Source of the DNA: Candidatus Aminicenantota bacterium
GTDB taxonomy: Bacteria; Acidobacteriota; Aminicenantia; UBA2199
DNA: 40,934 bases
Direction: 5' to 3'
NCBI GenBank assembly: GCA_011772425.1
Contig: WVZO01000761.1
Span: forward strand, 1 to 40,934
The notes under the pieces are model-generated. The model was not told the origin of the DNA and did no database searches. It saw nothing but the letters and a program-made list of their open reading frames with translations. The translations under genes were made by a program, and so were the position numbers. Below, in pieces: positions 24,455-33,417 of the stretch; position 1 is the first letter of the stretch, and every line of letters begins with the position of its first letter.

Positions 24455-26947
24455 ATGCAAGATATTGAAATTATTGGCGCAAAAAAACACAACCTCAAAA
24501 GTATCAGCCTGAAAATACCCAAAAGACACCTGGTCTGTATCACCGGCGTTTCCGGCTCCGGGAAATCCACCCTGGCCTACGATACCATATTCCAGGAAGG
24601 CCAGAGAAAATACCTGGAATCCCTTTCCATTTACGCCCGCCAGTTTATCAAATCCCTGGAAAAACCGGACGTCCAGGCCATTCGAGGTATTTCTCCCACG
24701 ATTTCCATCGACCAAAAACATTCATCCTTTTACTATAACTCCACCGTGGGCACCATCTCCGAAGTGAGCCACTATTTGCGGCTGCTGTACGCCAGGGTAG
24801 GAGAAGCCCAATGCCCAGGATGTGGGAAAAAAATCAGGAGCTACTCCACCCAACGGGTGACGGATTATATCTTCCAGCAATTTTCACAGCAACTGGTATA
24901 TATCTTCGCTCCCGTGGTAAAAAACAGGAAAGGGATTTATAAAGCGTTATTTGAAAAATATCTTAAACGGGGATTTTTAAAAGCATTGATCGATGGCGAG
25001 GTTCATTACCTGGATAACGTGCCCTCTTTAAGTCGAAATCTGCCCCACAATATTGCCATTTTAATCGATGCGGTGAAAATCACAAAGGGAAACAGGAAGC
25101 AAGTAGAAGAAAGCACGGCGCTGGCATCTTTTGAGAGTCACGGCGAGATTATTGTAATCCACCATAACCGGGAATATTTTTTCTCCAATAAACTCTACTG
25201 CCCGGACTGCAATATTTCCATCAAAGAACCTCAACCCGCGACGTTTTCGTTTAACTCACCCGTGGCGGTATGCCCGGCTTGCAGCGGCAGGGGCGTTGAT
25301 TCATATGATGACGATATCTGCCGCCAGTGCGGGGGCAGCGGTTTTAATGAATGGGCGCTCTCCTTTTATTTCAAAGGAAAAAATATCTTTGAATTGGGGG
25401 AGATAGAGATAGTAGATCTCCTGGAATTTTTTAAAAGCGTGAAATTAACCGAGGATGAAACCACCATATTGGCACCAATCCTGCCGCAAATTGTCCAGCG
25501 ATTAGAATCGTTTATTAAGCTCAACCTGGGGTATATAACCCTGAACCGCAAAATCAACACCCTGTCCGGCGGCGAACTGCAGCGAGCCCGGCTGGTTTCC
25601 CAGATCGGCTTCAGCCTCAGCGGTATTATCTATATCCTGGATGAACCCTCCATTGGCATGCATATGTCGGAACAGCAAAATTTGATCGGAATTTTAAAGG
25701 AGCTGAAAAAAAAGGATAATACCGTCATCGTGGTGGAACACGATGAATTGACCATTAAATCCTCTGATTACATCGTGGACCTCGGACCCGGTGCCGGAGA
25801 AAAGGGAGGAAACCTCACCTACTGCGGCTGGTACAGGGATTTTAAGCAGGCCGCAGGTTCCTTAACCGCGGATTATATGTTTAAAAGGAAAACGGTAACG
25901 ATTGAAAAAGCTTACACTTACAGAGAGCAAACATTTGTGGAGATTGCCGGCCTTTCTATCAATAACATAATAAATGCCGATGTACGAATACCTTTAAGAT
26001 CATTGATTGTGGTAACCGGGGTTTCCGGTTCCGGTAAGAGTTCGCTGATTATCGATGCGCTTTATCCCATTGTAAAGGGCAAAATTGCCGGTGGTGACCA
26101 TGACTTCGGGAGGAAGCAGAAGCGGCTGACATACAAGACGATCAAAGGAACTGAGGGTGTTGGTCGCATCATGATGGTGACGCAGACAGCCATTGGGAAA
26201 AATGCCCGTTCCTGTCCCGCCACATATATTAATATTATGCCCTTGATCCGGGAATTATTTGCCGGGCTGACAGAGTCCAAAATCCGGGGGTACGGTCCCG
26301 GGCGGTTTAGTTACAATGTCAGCGGCGGCAGGTGTGAAGCCTGCAGCGGATTGGGATATAAAAAATTGGAGATGAGTTTTTTACCGGAATTGGAAGTCCC
26401 CTGCCCGGTGTGTGAAGGCAGACGGTACAATTCCGAAACCCTGCGGGTCAGGTACAATGGATTATCCATTGCCGATGTATTGGAACTGACTGCCACTGAA
26501 GCATATAATCTTTTTCGCAATATTCCCTTATTGGCAAAGAAGATAAAGATTCTCATCGAAGTAGGGTTGGGATATTTGAAGTTGGGGCAATCGTCGGTCA
26601 CGCTTTCGGGCGGTGAGTCCCAGCGCATCAAATTAACCAAAGAGCTTTCCCGCATTTCTGCAAAGCCCACTATTTACCTGATGGATGAACCCACTATCGG
26701 GCTTCATTTCGATGATATCCAGAAACTTATTTATGTGTTCCAGGGATTGATCGCCAGGGGCAGCACCGTGGTGGTGATTGAGCATAACATGGAAATCATC
26801 AAAGCAGCGGATTATATTATTGACCTGGGGCCCGGCGGCGGCAAGGACGGTGGAAAAATCCTTTACCAGGGAAAACCTACGGCTCTCACAGCAGTAAAAG
26901 AATCACTCACAGGGAAATTCCTGAGTAAAGTCCACTCTATTGGGTAG
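24455..26947 (+). CDS. uvrA: UvrA-family excinuclease ATPase, short form lacking the insertion domain
   Basis: 830 aa against about 940 for standard UvrA. Both ABC modules are complete: Walker A GVSGSGKST (31-39) and GVSGSGKSS, signatures LSGGELQRARL and LSGGESQRIKL, Walker B YILDEPSIGMH and YLMDEPTIGLH. The zinc modules are CPGC (120-123), CPDC...CPACSGRG (249-280) and CEACSGLGY...CPVCEGRRY. The UvrB-binding region (about 130-245) seems present (APVVKNRKGIYKALFEKYL). Between CPACSGRG (280) and ICRQCGGSGF (288-297), where canonical UvrA has a roughly 100-residue DNA-binding insertion domain, only 8 residues remain. The canonical PIGRTPRSNP motif reads AIGKNARSCP. It is probably a UvrA paralogue in repair or in tolerance of DNA-binding compounds. 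It stands alone. Confidence 0.85.
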   Translation: MQDIEIIGAKKHNLKSISLKIPKRHLVCITGVSGSGKSTLAYDTIFQEGQRKYLESLSIYARQFIKSLEKPDVQAIRGISPTISIDQKHSSFYYNSTVGTISEVSHYLRLLYARVGEAQCPGCGKKIRSYSTQRVTDYIFQQFSQQLVYIFAPVVKNRKGIYKALFEKYLKRGFLKALIDGEVHYLDNVPSLSRNLPHNIAILIDAVKITKGNRKQVEESTALASFESHGEIIVIHHNREYFFSNKLYCPDCNISIKEPQPATFSFNSPVAVCPACSGRGVDSYDDDICRQCGGSGFNEWALSFYFKGKNIFELGEIEIVDLLEFFKSVKLTEDETTILAPILPQIVQRLESFIKLNLGYITLNRKINTLSGGELQRARLVSQIGFSLSGIIYILDEPSIGMHMSEQQNLIGILKELKKKDNTVIVVEHDELTIKSSDYIVDLGPGAGEKGGNLTYCGWYRDFKQAAGSLTADYMFKRKTVTIEKAYTYREQTFVEIAGLSINNIINADVRIPLRSLIVVTGVSGSGKSSLIIDALYPIVKGKIAGGDHDFGRKQKRLTYKTIKGTEGVGRIMMVTQTAIGKNARSCPATYINIMPLIRELFAGLTESKIRGYGPGRFSYNVSGGRCEACSGLGYKKLEMSFLPELEVPCPVCEGRRYNSETLRVRYNGLSIADVLELTATEAYNLFRNIPLLAKKIKILIEVGLGYLKLGQSSVTLSGGESQRIKLTKELSRISAKPTIYLMDEPTIGLHFDDIQKLIYVFQGLIARGSTVVVIEHNMEIIKAADYIIDLGPGGGKDGGKILYQGKPTALTAVKESLTGKFLSKVHSIG

Positions 26948-26988
26948 TGATGAATTTAATTAAAATTGCTGAAAACCTGGTTTTTCTA

Positions 26989-27016
26989 TTGCAATTTTTT
27001 TCTAATCATATATAAT
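26989..27016 (+). promoter_or_regulatory. Promoter of the pseudokinase operon
   Basis: TTGCAA (26989-26994), 16-nt spacer, TATAAT (27011-27016), 39 nt before the ATG. Confidence 0.5.
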
Positions 27017-27055
27017 CTAATATGTTGTACATTTCACCAATAAAAGAGGTCTACA

Positions 27056-28915
27056 ATGAGTGAGAATCAACAAGAATACAAAATCGTTGATAATTTTTTA
27101 ATTTTCAAAGAATTGGGGACCGATGCCCTGGGCGTGAACTACAGGGCAGGTGAGATTAATAGGGAAAAGCGGAAAGCTGAACAACACTACCTGGTCACAG
27201 AAGTGCACCCGTTTCTTTACAGCAATCCTACTATCTGGAAGCGAGTCAGCATCTTGCTGGAGGGTGTAAAAAAATCCAATATTCCTAAGTTGTTTTCCCC
27301 CGATAAAATACTCCGGGTAGAGGATAAGTATTACCTGGCATACCCGTTACTGAAGTCCAAAACCTTTGAGCAAGTGCTTGAAGATTCAATCAAGAAGGAT
27401 ATTCCCATTAATTTTGACCTGGCCTTTTCAATTGCCTTTGCCGTAGCGGATTTAATCGACATCGGCTCATCTATAGTGGTTAGCGGGGAAAAATCCTTTC
27501 ATGGATTCTTAACCCCGGATAACATTATCATTGATTACGATGGCAAAGTGTTATTGAAGAATTATGGGATATTCCCCTACCTGAGTCGGGAAGAAGAGGT
27601 GGTTACGGAAATGGAAAAAAAGTACGGTGCCTGGATCGCACCGGAATTCTTAAGAAGAGAAAAACTGGTATCTCAAACCGATATTTATCACCTGGGTTAT
27701 ATTACTTATCGCATATTGACCGGGAAATATTTCTCCTTCACACCTGGCGAAGACTTTGATTCCAAATTTGCCAACATCAGTTTCACTCAACATATTCCCT
27801 CATCGGACAAAGAGTATTTAACAAATATCCTCACCTTTTTCAAAAAGAGTCTTAATCCGGTTCCTTCCCAGAGATTCGCCAATATCAAGGAATTTAAAGA
27901 TTTTATCTCCAATAAATTCAGCATTGAGGAGTTATCATCCGTTACCTTTAACCTGGCGTATTTCATGAATTCCCTATACCTGGAATCCCTGGAAGAAGAA
28001 AACGAAGAGTTGGCGCAAGAATTGGCTTATACACTCCCGGAAGAGAAAAAGAAGAAAGAAGGGGAAGAAGCCCCGAAAACAGATGATCACCTGGTGGAGG
28101 AGATATTAACCGGCCTGGACGAGCAAAAAAAATCCAGGGCAAAATTTTATATCCCCTTGGTCATACTCCTGGTTGTTGTTTTGGCAGTCAGTGGCTATAT
28201 CATTATTACCCAGCAGAAACAGGTGAAAAAGCAGGAAGAGCAGCAGATAAAAACAGCCCAGGACATGAGACGCAGTATGGAAAAGTTCAAGCAAGACCTG
28301 GAAGCCGAGTACCAGCGGCGATTAAAAACCATCGAGGAAAAAGCCGCCACCACCGAAGATGAAAAAAAATCCCAGGAAGATGAAATCAAGAAATTAAGAG
28401 AATGGCAGAAGGAAGAAACACGTAAAGCCCTGGAAAAACAAAGAATGGAAGAGGAACGATTGAAAAAATTGAAAGAGGCGGAAGAAGAACGAAAGAGGAA
28501 AGAAGCAGAACTGGAAAAACAAAAGAAGATGGAAGAACAGAAACGGCTGGAACAAGAAATAAAGAAAAAACAGGAAGAGCAGCGAAAGGAATTAGTAGAA
28601 GAGCAGAAAGTAATGGAAGGCCAGCTTGTCTCCTTGCTTGAGATCACTGAAAGACCCAAAAAAGTAAAAGGAAAAAATCCGGTTTTCTCCCCACTCCTGA
28701 GAAAGAAATACAGAGGCACCAAAATGAATCTGCGCACCATTATTTTAATCGACGAAAACGGTGTGGTAACCAATGTAAGAATGTTAGAGAAAACCTCGGA
28801 CGATTTAAAATCAGTCATTACCAGGACATTCAAAAGATGGAAATACTCACCGGCTAAAAAAGACGGTGTTAAAGTTAAAGTGTGGCTCCCGGTGGAAATC
28901 AAGATCTCTTTCTAG
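27056..28915 (+). CDS. Pseudokinase - transmembrane - coiled coil - TonB C-terminal domain fusion
   Basis: 619 aa. Residues 1-290 have the layout of a Ser/Thr protein kinase: FHGFLTPDNIIID (148-160) at the catalytic loop, GAWIAPEFL (191-199) as the APE motif, SQTDIYHLGYITYRILTG as the DxxxxG helix, and PSQRF near the end. Key catalytic residues are missing: no glycine-rich loop, no clear VAIK lysine, HRD Asp absent (HGFLTPDN) and DFG replaced by KNYGI. A membrane helix (364-385) follows, then about 140 residues of Glu/Lys-rich coiled coil and a TonB_C domain (RTIILIDENGVVTNVRMLE, RTFKRWKYSPAKKDG). The layout puts the pseudokinase in the cytoplasm and the TonB-like tail in the periplasm. I infer that it transmits a signal or anchors a complex to the outer membrane. 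It shares a transcript with the DUF481 gene. Confidence 0.82.
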   Translation: MSENQQEYKIVDNFLIFKELGTDALGVNYRAGEINREKRKAEQHYLVTEVHPFLYSNPTIWKRVSILLEGVKKSNIPKLFSPDKILRVEDKYYLAYPLLKSKTFEQVLEDSIKKDIPINFDLAFSIAFAVADLIDIGSSIVVSGEKSFHGFLTPDNIIIDYDGKVLLKNYGIFPYLSREEEVVTEMEKKYGAWIAPEFLRREKLVSQTDIYHLGYITYRILTGKYFSFTPGEDFDSKFANISFTQHIPSSDKEYLTNILTFFKKSLNPVPSQRFANIKEFKDFISNKFSIEELSSVTFNLAYFMNSLYLESLEEENEELAQELAYTLPEEKKKKEGEEAPKTDDHLVEEILTGLDEQKKSRAKFYIPLVILLVVVLAVSGYIIITQQKQVKKQEEQQIKTAQDMRRSMEKFKQDLEAEYQRRLKTIEEKAATTEDEKKSQEDEIKKLREWQKEETRKALEKQRMEEERLKKLKEAEEERKRKEAELEKQKKMEEQKRLEQEIKKKQEEQRKELVEEQKVMEGQLVSLLEITERPKKVKGKNPVFSPLLRKKYRGTKMNLRTIILIDENGVVTNVRMLEKTSDDLKSVITRTFKRWKYSPAKKDGVKVKVWLPVEIKISF

Positions 28916-28964
28916 AAAATTAACAGGTAGAAGTATTAAAAACAACCTGGGAGGCCAAATCAAA

Positions 28965-29744
28965 CTGAAACGTCTAATTATAATATATGCAATCGCGATC
29001 TTCCTTATTTTTCCTATCCCCTATTCCACAGCTGCGGCTGAAATTGAAAAAAAAGAAGCCCCCAAAGACCCGAAAACAAAAGCCGGTAAGGACTGGTCCC
29101 TTTGGTTAAAGGGAGGCATTACCCTTAATGCCGGCAACACCGAGAGTTTGTTGATCAACGGAGGTTTGAAATTTCACCTGAAATCAAAGCTTTTCCAATA
29201 CCTCACTAATTTTGATTCGTTTTATGGAGTTAGTAAGAGCGTACAAACGGTCAATAAAGGAGAGTGGTTAAATACGTTGACCATGAAAATCAGAAAGCGG
29301 TTTAACCTGTACGGGAAAGCGTCGCTGGAATATGATGAATTTTCGGATATAGGGCTGCGAGTCAATACGGGTTTAGGCATCCAGTATATAATCAAAAATA
29401 CCCCTAAAATCACTGTCAAAGTGGCATCAACCATTAACGGTGAATTTACCAATGCCTTTGACATTATGGATAATATAGAATCCCTTCGCTCAAATATCGA
29501 TTTTTCCCTGGAACAGGAAATTACCTCAACTGCAAAATATACCATTGATACGGTATTAACCTCTAATGTGAAGGATTTTTTCCATGATTACCGGGTGGAG
29601 ATTCGTGCCTCCTTATCTGTATCCATGAGCAAAATCCTGGCGTTGAGAATCGAAATGACCGACAAATATACCAATCGCCCTTTAAGAGAAGGTATAAAAA
29701 GGAATGATTTTATCCTGGTCACGTCCCTTGAGGTTTCCCTATAA
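28965..29744 (+). CDS. DUF481-family outer-membrane protein
   Basis: About 259 aa. A signal peptide (KRLIIIYAIAIFLIFPIPYSTAAA) is followed by WLKGGITLNAGNTESLLINGGLKF, the hallmark of DUF481 (YdiY-like) beta-barrel proteins. Amphipathic strands follow up to the terminal LVTSLEVSL, which ends in a hydrophobic residue as outer-membrane barrels do. The track start (GTG 28866) lies inside the preceding gene and is improbable. A strong GGGAGG (28949-28954) lies before the signal peptide, yet no ATG/GTG/TTG follows it. CTG at 28965 (10-nt spacing) is the best candidate and ATC at 28959 is another. The function of the barrel is unknown; it may be the partner of the TonB-like protein. Confidence 0.75.
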   Translation: MKRLIIIYAIAIFLIFPIPYSTAAAEIEKKEAPKDPKTKAGKDWSLWLKGGITLNAGNTESLLINGGLKFHLKSKLFQYLTNFDSFYGVSKSVQTVNKGEWLNTLTMKIRKRFNLYGKASLEYDEFSDIGLRVNTGLGIQYIIKNTPKITVKVASTINGEFTNAFDIMDNIESLRSNIDFSLEQEITSTAKYTIDTVLTSNVKDFFHDYRVEIRASLSVSMSKILALRIEMTDKYTNRPLREGIKRNDFILVTSLEVSL

Positions 29745-29794
29745 CTCCATTACTCCAGGGTTAAAATTAAATGTTTGTTTAATGAAATATTTGC

Positions 29795-29823
29795 TTGAAA
29801 ATTACAAACGAATATGGTATAAA
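29795..29823 (+). promoter_or_regulatory. Promoter of the rhomboid gene
   Basis: TTGAAA (29795-29800), 17-nt spacer, TATAAA (29818-29823), 55 nt before the ATG. Confidence 0.55.
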
Positions 29824-29877
29824 TTAGATTTGAAATAGGGCTATTTTTTTTGATTTGCCGTTTGCCAGGAGAGCGAG

Positions 29878-31995
29878 ATGATCATTCCTTACGGGATTGA
29901 AGACAGTAAGCTGCGTAGAATTCCGGTGGTGACGATTGCCATTATCGTAATCTGTATAGTGGTATATTATTTCACCTCCCTTGCTTACAAAAGATGGGAA
30001 GTAAGATATCAAAAGGCCTTTACTAAGTTTATTTCATATTATATGGCTCATCCTTACCTGGAGATAAGCCCTGAATTTAAAAAGCAATTCATGTCCGAAG
30101 AGGACGCCGAAGTAGCAGAGAACCTTCTTAAAGGCTTCGGTAGGTATAAAGAGAGGCCGGATGATTATGTTGTAGAAGAAGAGCAGGAGAAATTTGATGA
30201 ATATGTCAGGGAACTACTGGATCTGAGCAAAACACTTCCGTTTAAGAAGTGGGGATTTATACCCGCCAAAAAGAATTTTGGCGGGCTTTTTTCTTCTATG
30301 TTTGTGCATGCCGGATTTTGGCATTTGTTCTTTAATTTACTCCTATTATTTGTGTGCGGCCCTCTGCTTGAGGACGTTTGGGGGAGGCTCACCTTTGTAC
30401 CCTTTTACTTGTTGTCCGGTATTGTGGCAACATTGATGTACTCACTCCATTATCCCGGTTCTACAGTACCGTTAGTGGGAGCTTCCGGTGCCATTGCCGG
30501 AGTCATGGGAGCGTTCTTAGTCCGGCACTTTAAAACCAATATCAAATTTTTCTACTTTTTCTTTATATTTATTCGTCCCGGGACCTTTTCGGCCCCAGCT
30601 TGGCTGATGCTGCCACTGTGGTTGCTGCGAGAAATTTTTGCCGGATCGTTAATGGATGTCGTAATTAAAGAACATGGCGGCGGTGGAGTCGCCCATTGGG
30701 CACACGTCTGGGGATTTGCTTTCGGTGCAGGGATTGCCTACCTCATTAAACACTTCAAATTAGAAGAAAAGTATGTCAAATCAAAAATAGAAAAGCAAAC
30801 CACGTACGTTAATAAAGGATATACTATTTTTGAAGAAGCCCAGCAGCTTCTCGTCAGCGGAGATAAAGAAAACGCATTCATCAAGCTTAAGGAGGCCGCA
30901 GGTCAAACTCCTTCTGACCAGGACATCGTTGAGACATTATGGAATACCAGCATAGACCTTTACAAAGAACATGAAGCAGCCCCGTACCTGGTAAGGTTAA
31001 TCGAAAAAGATGTGCGGGACAACGAGATGCAATTGGCACTGCTCCATTACAGCCAGTTGAAAACGAGATTCCCGGATGCCGCCATCAATAAGCATGCAAA
31101 GATAAAGCTTTTAAACGCCGTTATCGACGTGTGGGAATTCAAAGATGCAAAACAAATGTACGACGAGCTTGCCCCGGAAATCAATTTGAATGTGCCCCCC
31201 GGGATACTCCTGGAGTTTTCCAGTGTAGCCTTAAAGTTCGATCAGAGGTTTGACCAGTCTGTGGCAGGACGTGTGGTGGAACTGGCACTCCAGCATCCTG
31301 ATATCCCGGAAGATAAGAAAGATGAGTTAAAAACCAGGTTGTATGCACCGCCAAAGCCAAGACCCAGGGGAGATGAACCCATTAAAATCAACGGTTACCT
31401 GGGAGAAGGTGGTGCGGCTGCTGCTGCAGGTGCCGCTGCTGCCACTGTGTCTGCGTTTCAGCCCCAGCCCCCGGTGAGTTCAGGTATGGCTTCTAAGGCA
31501 AACGCAACTATACAACCGCCGCCGCCTCCTCCGGAAGCTTACGAAATCCTTTCCCCCCAGGATTTTTATGTCCCGGAAAGAAAATTGAATATTACCAAAG
31601 CAGTTCCTGTGTGTGTAAAGGGAACAAAAATCGTTCTTAACGCAGAAAATGTTGGGCAAAGAGCGGTTTCATTGGAACGCGTTCAGTTTATTTCCGTGGT
31701 CAAGATAGCACCTCCCTCCGGGCGTCCGTTTTTATTATTGGACTTTTTCCTCTCTAATCCCAACCTCCAGGCAGCGGACATACGTCTCGTACGCTTTTTC
31801 AGTTCACAGTTTAACCCGCAAAAATTTGCTCCCAATGCATCAGGCCCGATGGAAGCCTTTAAAACCTTTGTTTCCGCACTGCTGGAATTAAGCGGAGCGC
31901 AGCCTTACCCTGATTTGGAATCTGTTCAGTTAAACCGGTTAATAACATTTACCTCGATAGAAGAGTATGATAACTCGCTGTTGAAAACCGGCTGA
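29878..31995 (+). CDS. Rhomboid-family intramembrane serine protease with long C-terminal extension
   Basis: 705 aa. The rhomboid core spans about residues 14-297. It has FVHAGFWHLFFN (HxxxHxxxN motif), GASGAIAGVMGAF with nucleophile Ser203, and AHVWGFAFGAG with His276. About 100 charged residues are inserted between TM1 and the core (35-130). After the membrane part comes a helical TPR-like region (about 310-500, FEEAQQLLVSGDKENAFIKL). Next is an Ala-rich and Pro-rich linker (AAAAAGAAAAT, PPPPPPEAYE), then a novel C-terminal domain (about 540-705). Rhomboids cleave transmembrane substrates within the bilayer. The cytosolic extension may recruit substrate or regulate activity. Ribosome site AGGAGAGCGAG. 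The propeller gene follows after 29 nt, so co-transcription is likely. Confidence 0.88.
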   Translation: MIIPYGIEDSKLRRIPVVTIAIIVICIVVYYFTSLAYKRWEVRYQKAFTKFISYYMAHPYLEISPEFKKQFMSEEDAEVAENLLKGFGRYKERPDDYVVEEEQEKFDEYVRELLDLSKTLPFKKWGFIPAKKNFGGLFSSMFVHAGFWHLFFNLLLLFVCGPLLEDVWGRLTFVPFYLLSGIVATLMYSLHYPGSTVPLVGASGAIAGVMGAFLVRHFKTNIKFFYFFFIFIRPGTFSAPAWLMLPLWLLREIFAGSLMDVVIKEHGGGGVAHWAHVWGFAFGAGIAYLIKHFKLEEKYVKSKIEKQTTYVNKGYTIFEEAQQLLVSGDKENAFIKLKEAAGQTPSDQDIVETLWNTSIDLYKEHEAAPYLVRLIEKDVRDNEMQLALLHYSQLKTRFPDAAINKHAKIKLLNAVIDVWEFKDAKQMYDELAPEINLNVPPGILLEFSSVALKFDQRFDQSVAGRVVELALQHPDIPEDKKDELKTRLYAPPKPRPRGDEPIKINGYLGEGGAAAAAGAAAATVSAFQPQPPVSSGMASKANATIQPPPPPPEAYEILSPQDFYVPERKLNITKAVPVCVKGTKIVLNAENVGQRAVSLERVQFISVVKIAPPSGRPFLLLDFFLSNPNLQAADIRLVRFFSSQFNPQKFAPNASGPMEAFKTFVSALLELSGAQPYPDLESVQLNRLITFTSIEEYDNSLLKTG

Positions 31996-32024
31996 AGTTT
32001 AATAAAAAACAAGAAGGAGATAAA

Positions 32025-33050
32025 ATGATGACAAGACGCATTTTTACGTTTTTTTTAGTTTTATTGATGTTTTGGTTTTTCACCTATGGTAAGAAGAGAG
32101 CAGAGCTCCCGGAAATTAAGAAACCTGTGGGAATGGCAGTGGATGACACCCAACTGTACGTCACCGAAATCGCAACTGTGTTTATCTATTCATTAAAGGA
32201 TTTCAAATTCATTAAGAAATTCGGCAGCCAGGGGCAGGGTCCCCAGGAATTCCAGGTCCTTCCCCACGTGCCCATAGGAGTCGATGCAAGTACGGACAAG
32301 CTTATTGTCACCAGTATCAGGAAGATTTCTTATTTTACCAAGCAAGGGGAATTTATAAAAGAAGAAAAAGCCTTAGGTCAGGCTTATAGGCTTCGACGTT
32401 TTGGTGATAAATTTTTGGGATGGTCATTTGCCCGGGATAAAGGGATTTCCCACAGCACAGTCTGTATTTTCGACTCGAAACTGAACAAGCTAAAGGAGGT
32501 ATACCGGGTAAAGGATAGTTACCAGGGGCCGGGAAGGGGATACAGGGTCCTGCCCAAAGTTTTTACCTACCATTCCTATGACAATAAAATCATTGTGCCA
32601 GGAAAAGATGATAACACCATTGATATATTTGACAGTAACCTGAAGAAACTGTTTTCAATACGCATAGACCAGGAAAGAAGAAAGGTAGACCAAAAGTTTA
32701 AGGACCAGTTAACCCATTATTATAAAACCAGTCCCGAGTCTAAAAAAAAATATGAGAGTATGTTAAGACCCCTTATTTGGCCGGATTACTTTCCTGTTAT
32801 TGCTGACTTTTTCGTGGATGAGGCTACGATTTATGTGCTGTTATGGAAAGAAGGGAAAGAAGGCACAGGAGGAAATGAGTTTTTTACTTATGACATGACG
32901 GGCAAATTCAAAAAGCGAGTGAACATTCCCATTCGCTACGAAAGCGAACTAAGACCTTATCCCACGTTGGTACATAAAGGGAAACTTTATCAACTGGTAG
33001 AAGATGAAAACAAATTGGTATGGGAGTTTCATATGTCGCACTTCCAGTGA
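32025..33050 (+). CDS. Exported 6-bladed beta-propeller protein
   Basis: 341 aa with a signal peptide (RRIFTFFLVLLMFWFFTYG) and propeller blades. GMAVDDTQLYVTE is followed by FIKKFGSQGQGPQEF, the characteristic GxxGxGPxEF phrase of the 6-bladed propeller family (BF2041/NHL-like), and later by VCIFDSKLNKLKEV and FFTYDMTGKFKKRV. Two ATG codons (32025, 32028) follow AGGAG; either is possible. It is probably a periplasmic or surface-associated propeller. It sits directly after the rhomboid gene, so it might be a substrate or partner, but this is only context. Confidence 0.78.
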   Translation: MMTRRIFTFFLVLLMFWFFTYGKKRAELPEIKKPVGMAVDDTQLYVTEIATVFIYSLKDFKFIKKFGSQGQGPQEFQVLPHVPIGVDASTDKLIVTSIRKISYFTKQGEFIKEEKALGQAYRLRRFGDKFLGWSFARDKGISHSTVCIFDSKLNKLKEVYRVKDSYQGPGRGYRVLPKVFTYHSYDNKIIVPGKDDNTIDIFDSNLKKLFSIRIDQERRKVDQKFKDQLTHYYKTSPESKKKYESMLRPLIWPDYFPVIADFFVDEATIYVLLWKEGKEGTGGNEFFTYDMTGKFKKRVNIPIRYESELRPYPTLVHKGKLYQLVEDENKLVWEFHMSHFQ

Positions 33051-33158
33051 GCCTTACTAGTACGTTGTTTCGAAAGTTTTGTGTCCTATTTCGGCAATTT
33101 AACATGATCCATCTAAGGAGAATGAATCAACCATTTAAAATTCGAATAAAAAACCGAG

Positions 33159-33297
33159 AATATCGAAATTCGAAACAAATCCGAATGACCGAAATTCAAA
33201 TGACCAAAACGAAAGGAACCCGAAAGTATCGTACCAAGCTGCTTTTGTTTTGGATTTTGAACATTTGAATTTTGGATTTGTTTCGGATTTCGAAATT
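33159..33297. repeat. Large imperfect inverted repeat (TTCGAAA-type)
   Basis: The left arm ATATCGAAATTCGAAACAAA...(33159-33202) is matched by the reverse complement of the right arm CATTTGAATTTTGGATTTGT...(33262-33297), with one small gap. Inner segments CCAAAACGAAAGG and GCTTTTGTTTTGG extend the stem. The 33051-33417 gap contains no gene, and the ORFs listed here follow from the low complexity. It could act as a terminator or a palindromic mobile remnant. Confidence 0.65.
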
Positions 33298-33361
33298 GGA
33301 CTCTGCGCGATTTCGTGCTTTAATGAAAATGACGTAGTCCTGTGGCTCCCCAACAGTGGGG

Positions 33362-33390
33362 TTGACAATCTGTTTACTTAATGGTATAAA
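33362..33390 (+). promoter_or_regulatory. Promoter of the CHAT-STAND-TPR gene
   Basis: TTGACA (33362-33367), 17-nt spacer, TATAAA (33385-33390), 28 nt before the ATG; a near-consensus promoter. Confidence 0.68.
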
Positions 33391-33417
33391 AGTCTATTAT
33401 ACTATGGGAAGGAAAGA

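Noticed and set aside
28195-28902. 235-aa minus-strand ORF
   Set aside because: Ser/Phe/Cys-rich shadow of the Glu/Lys-rich coiled coil of the pseudokinase gene.
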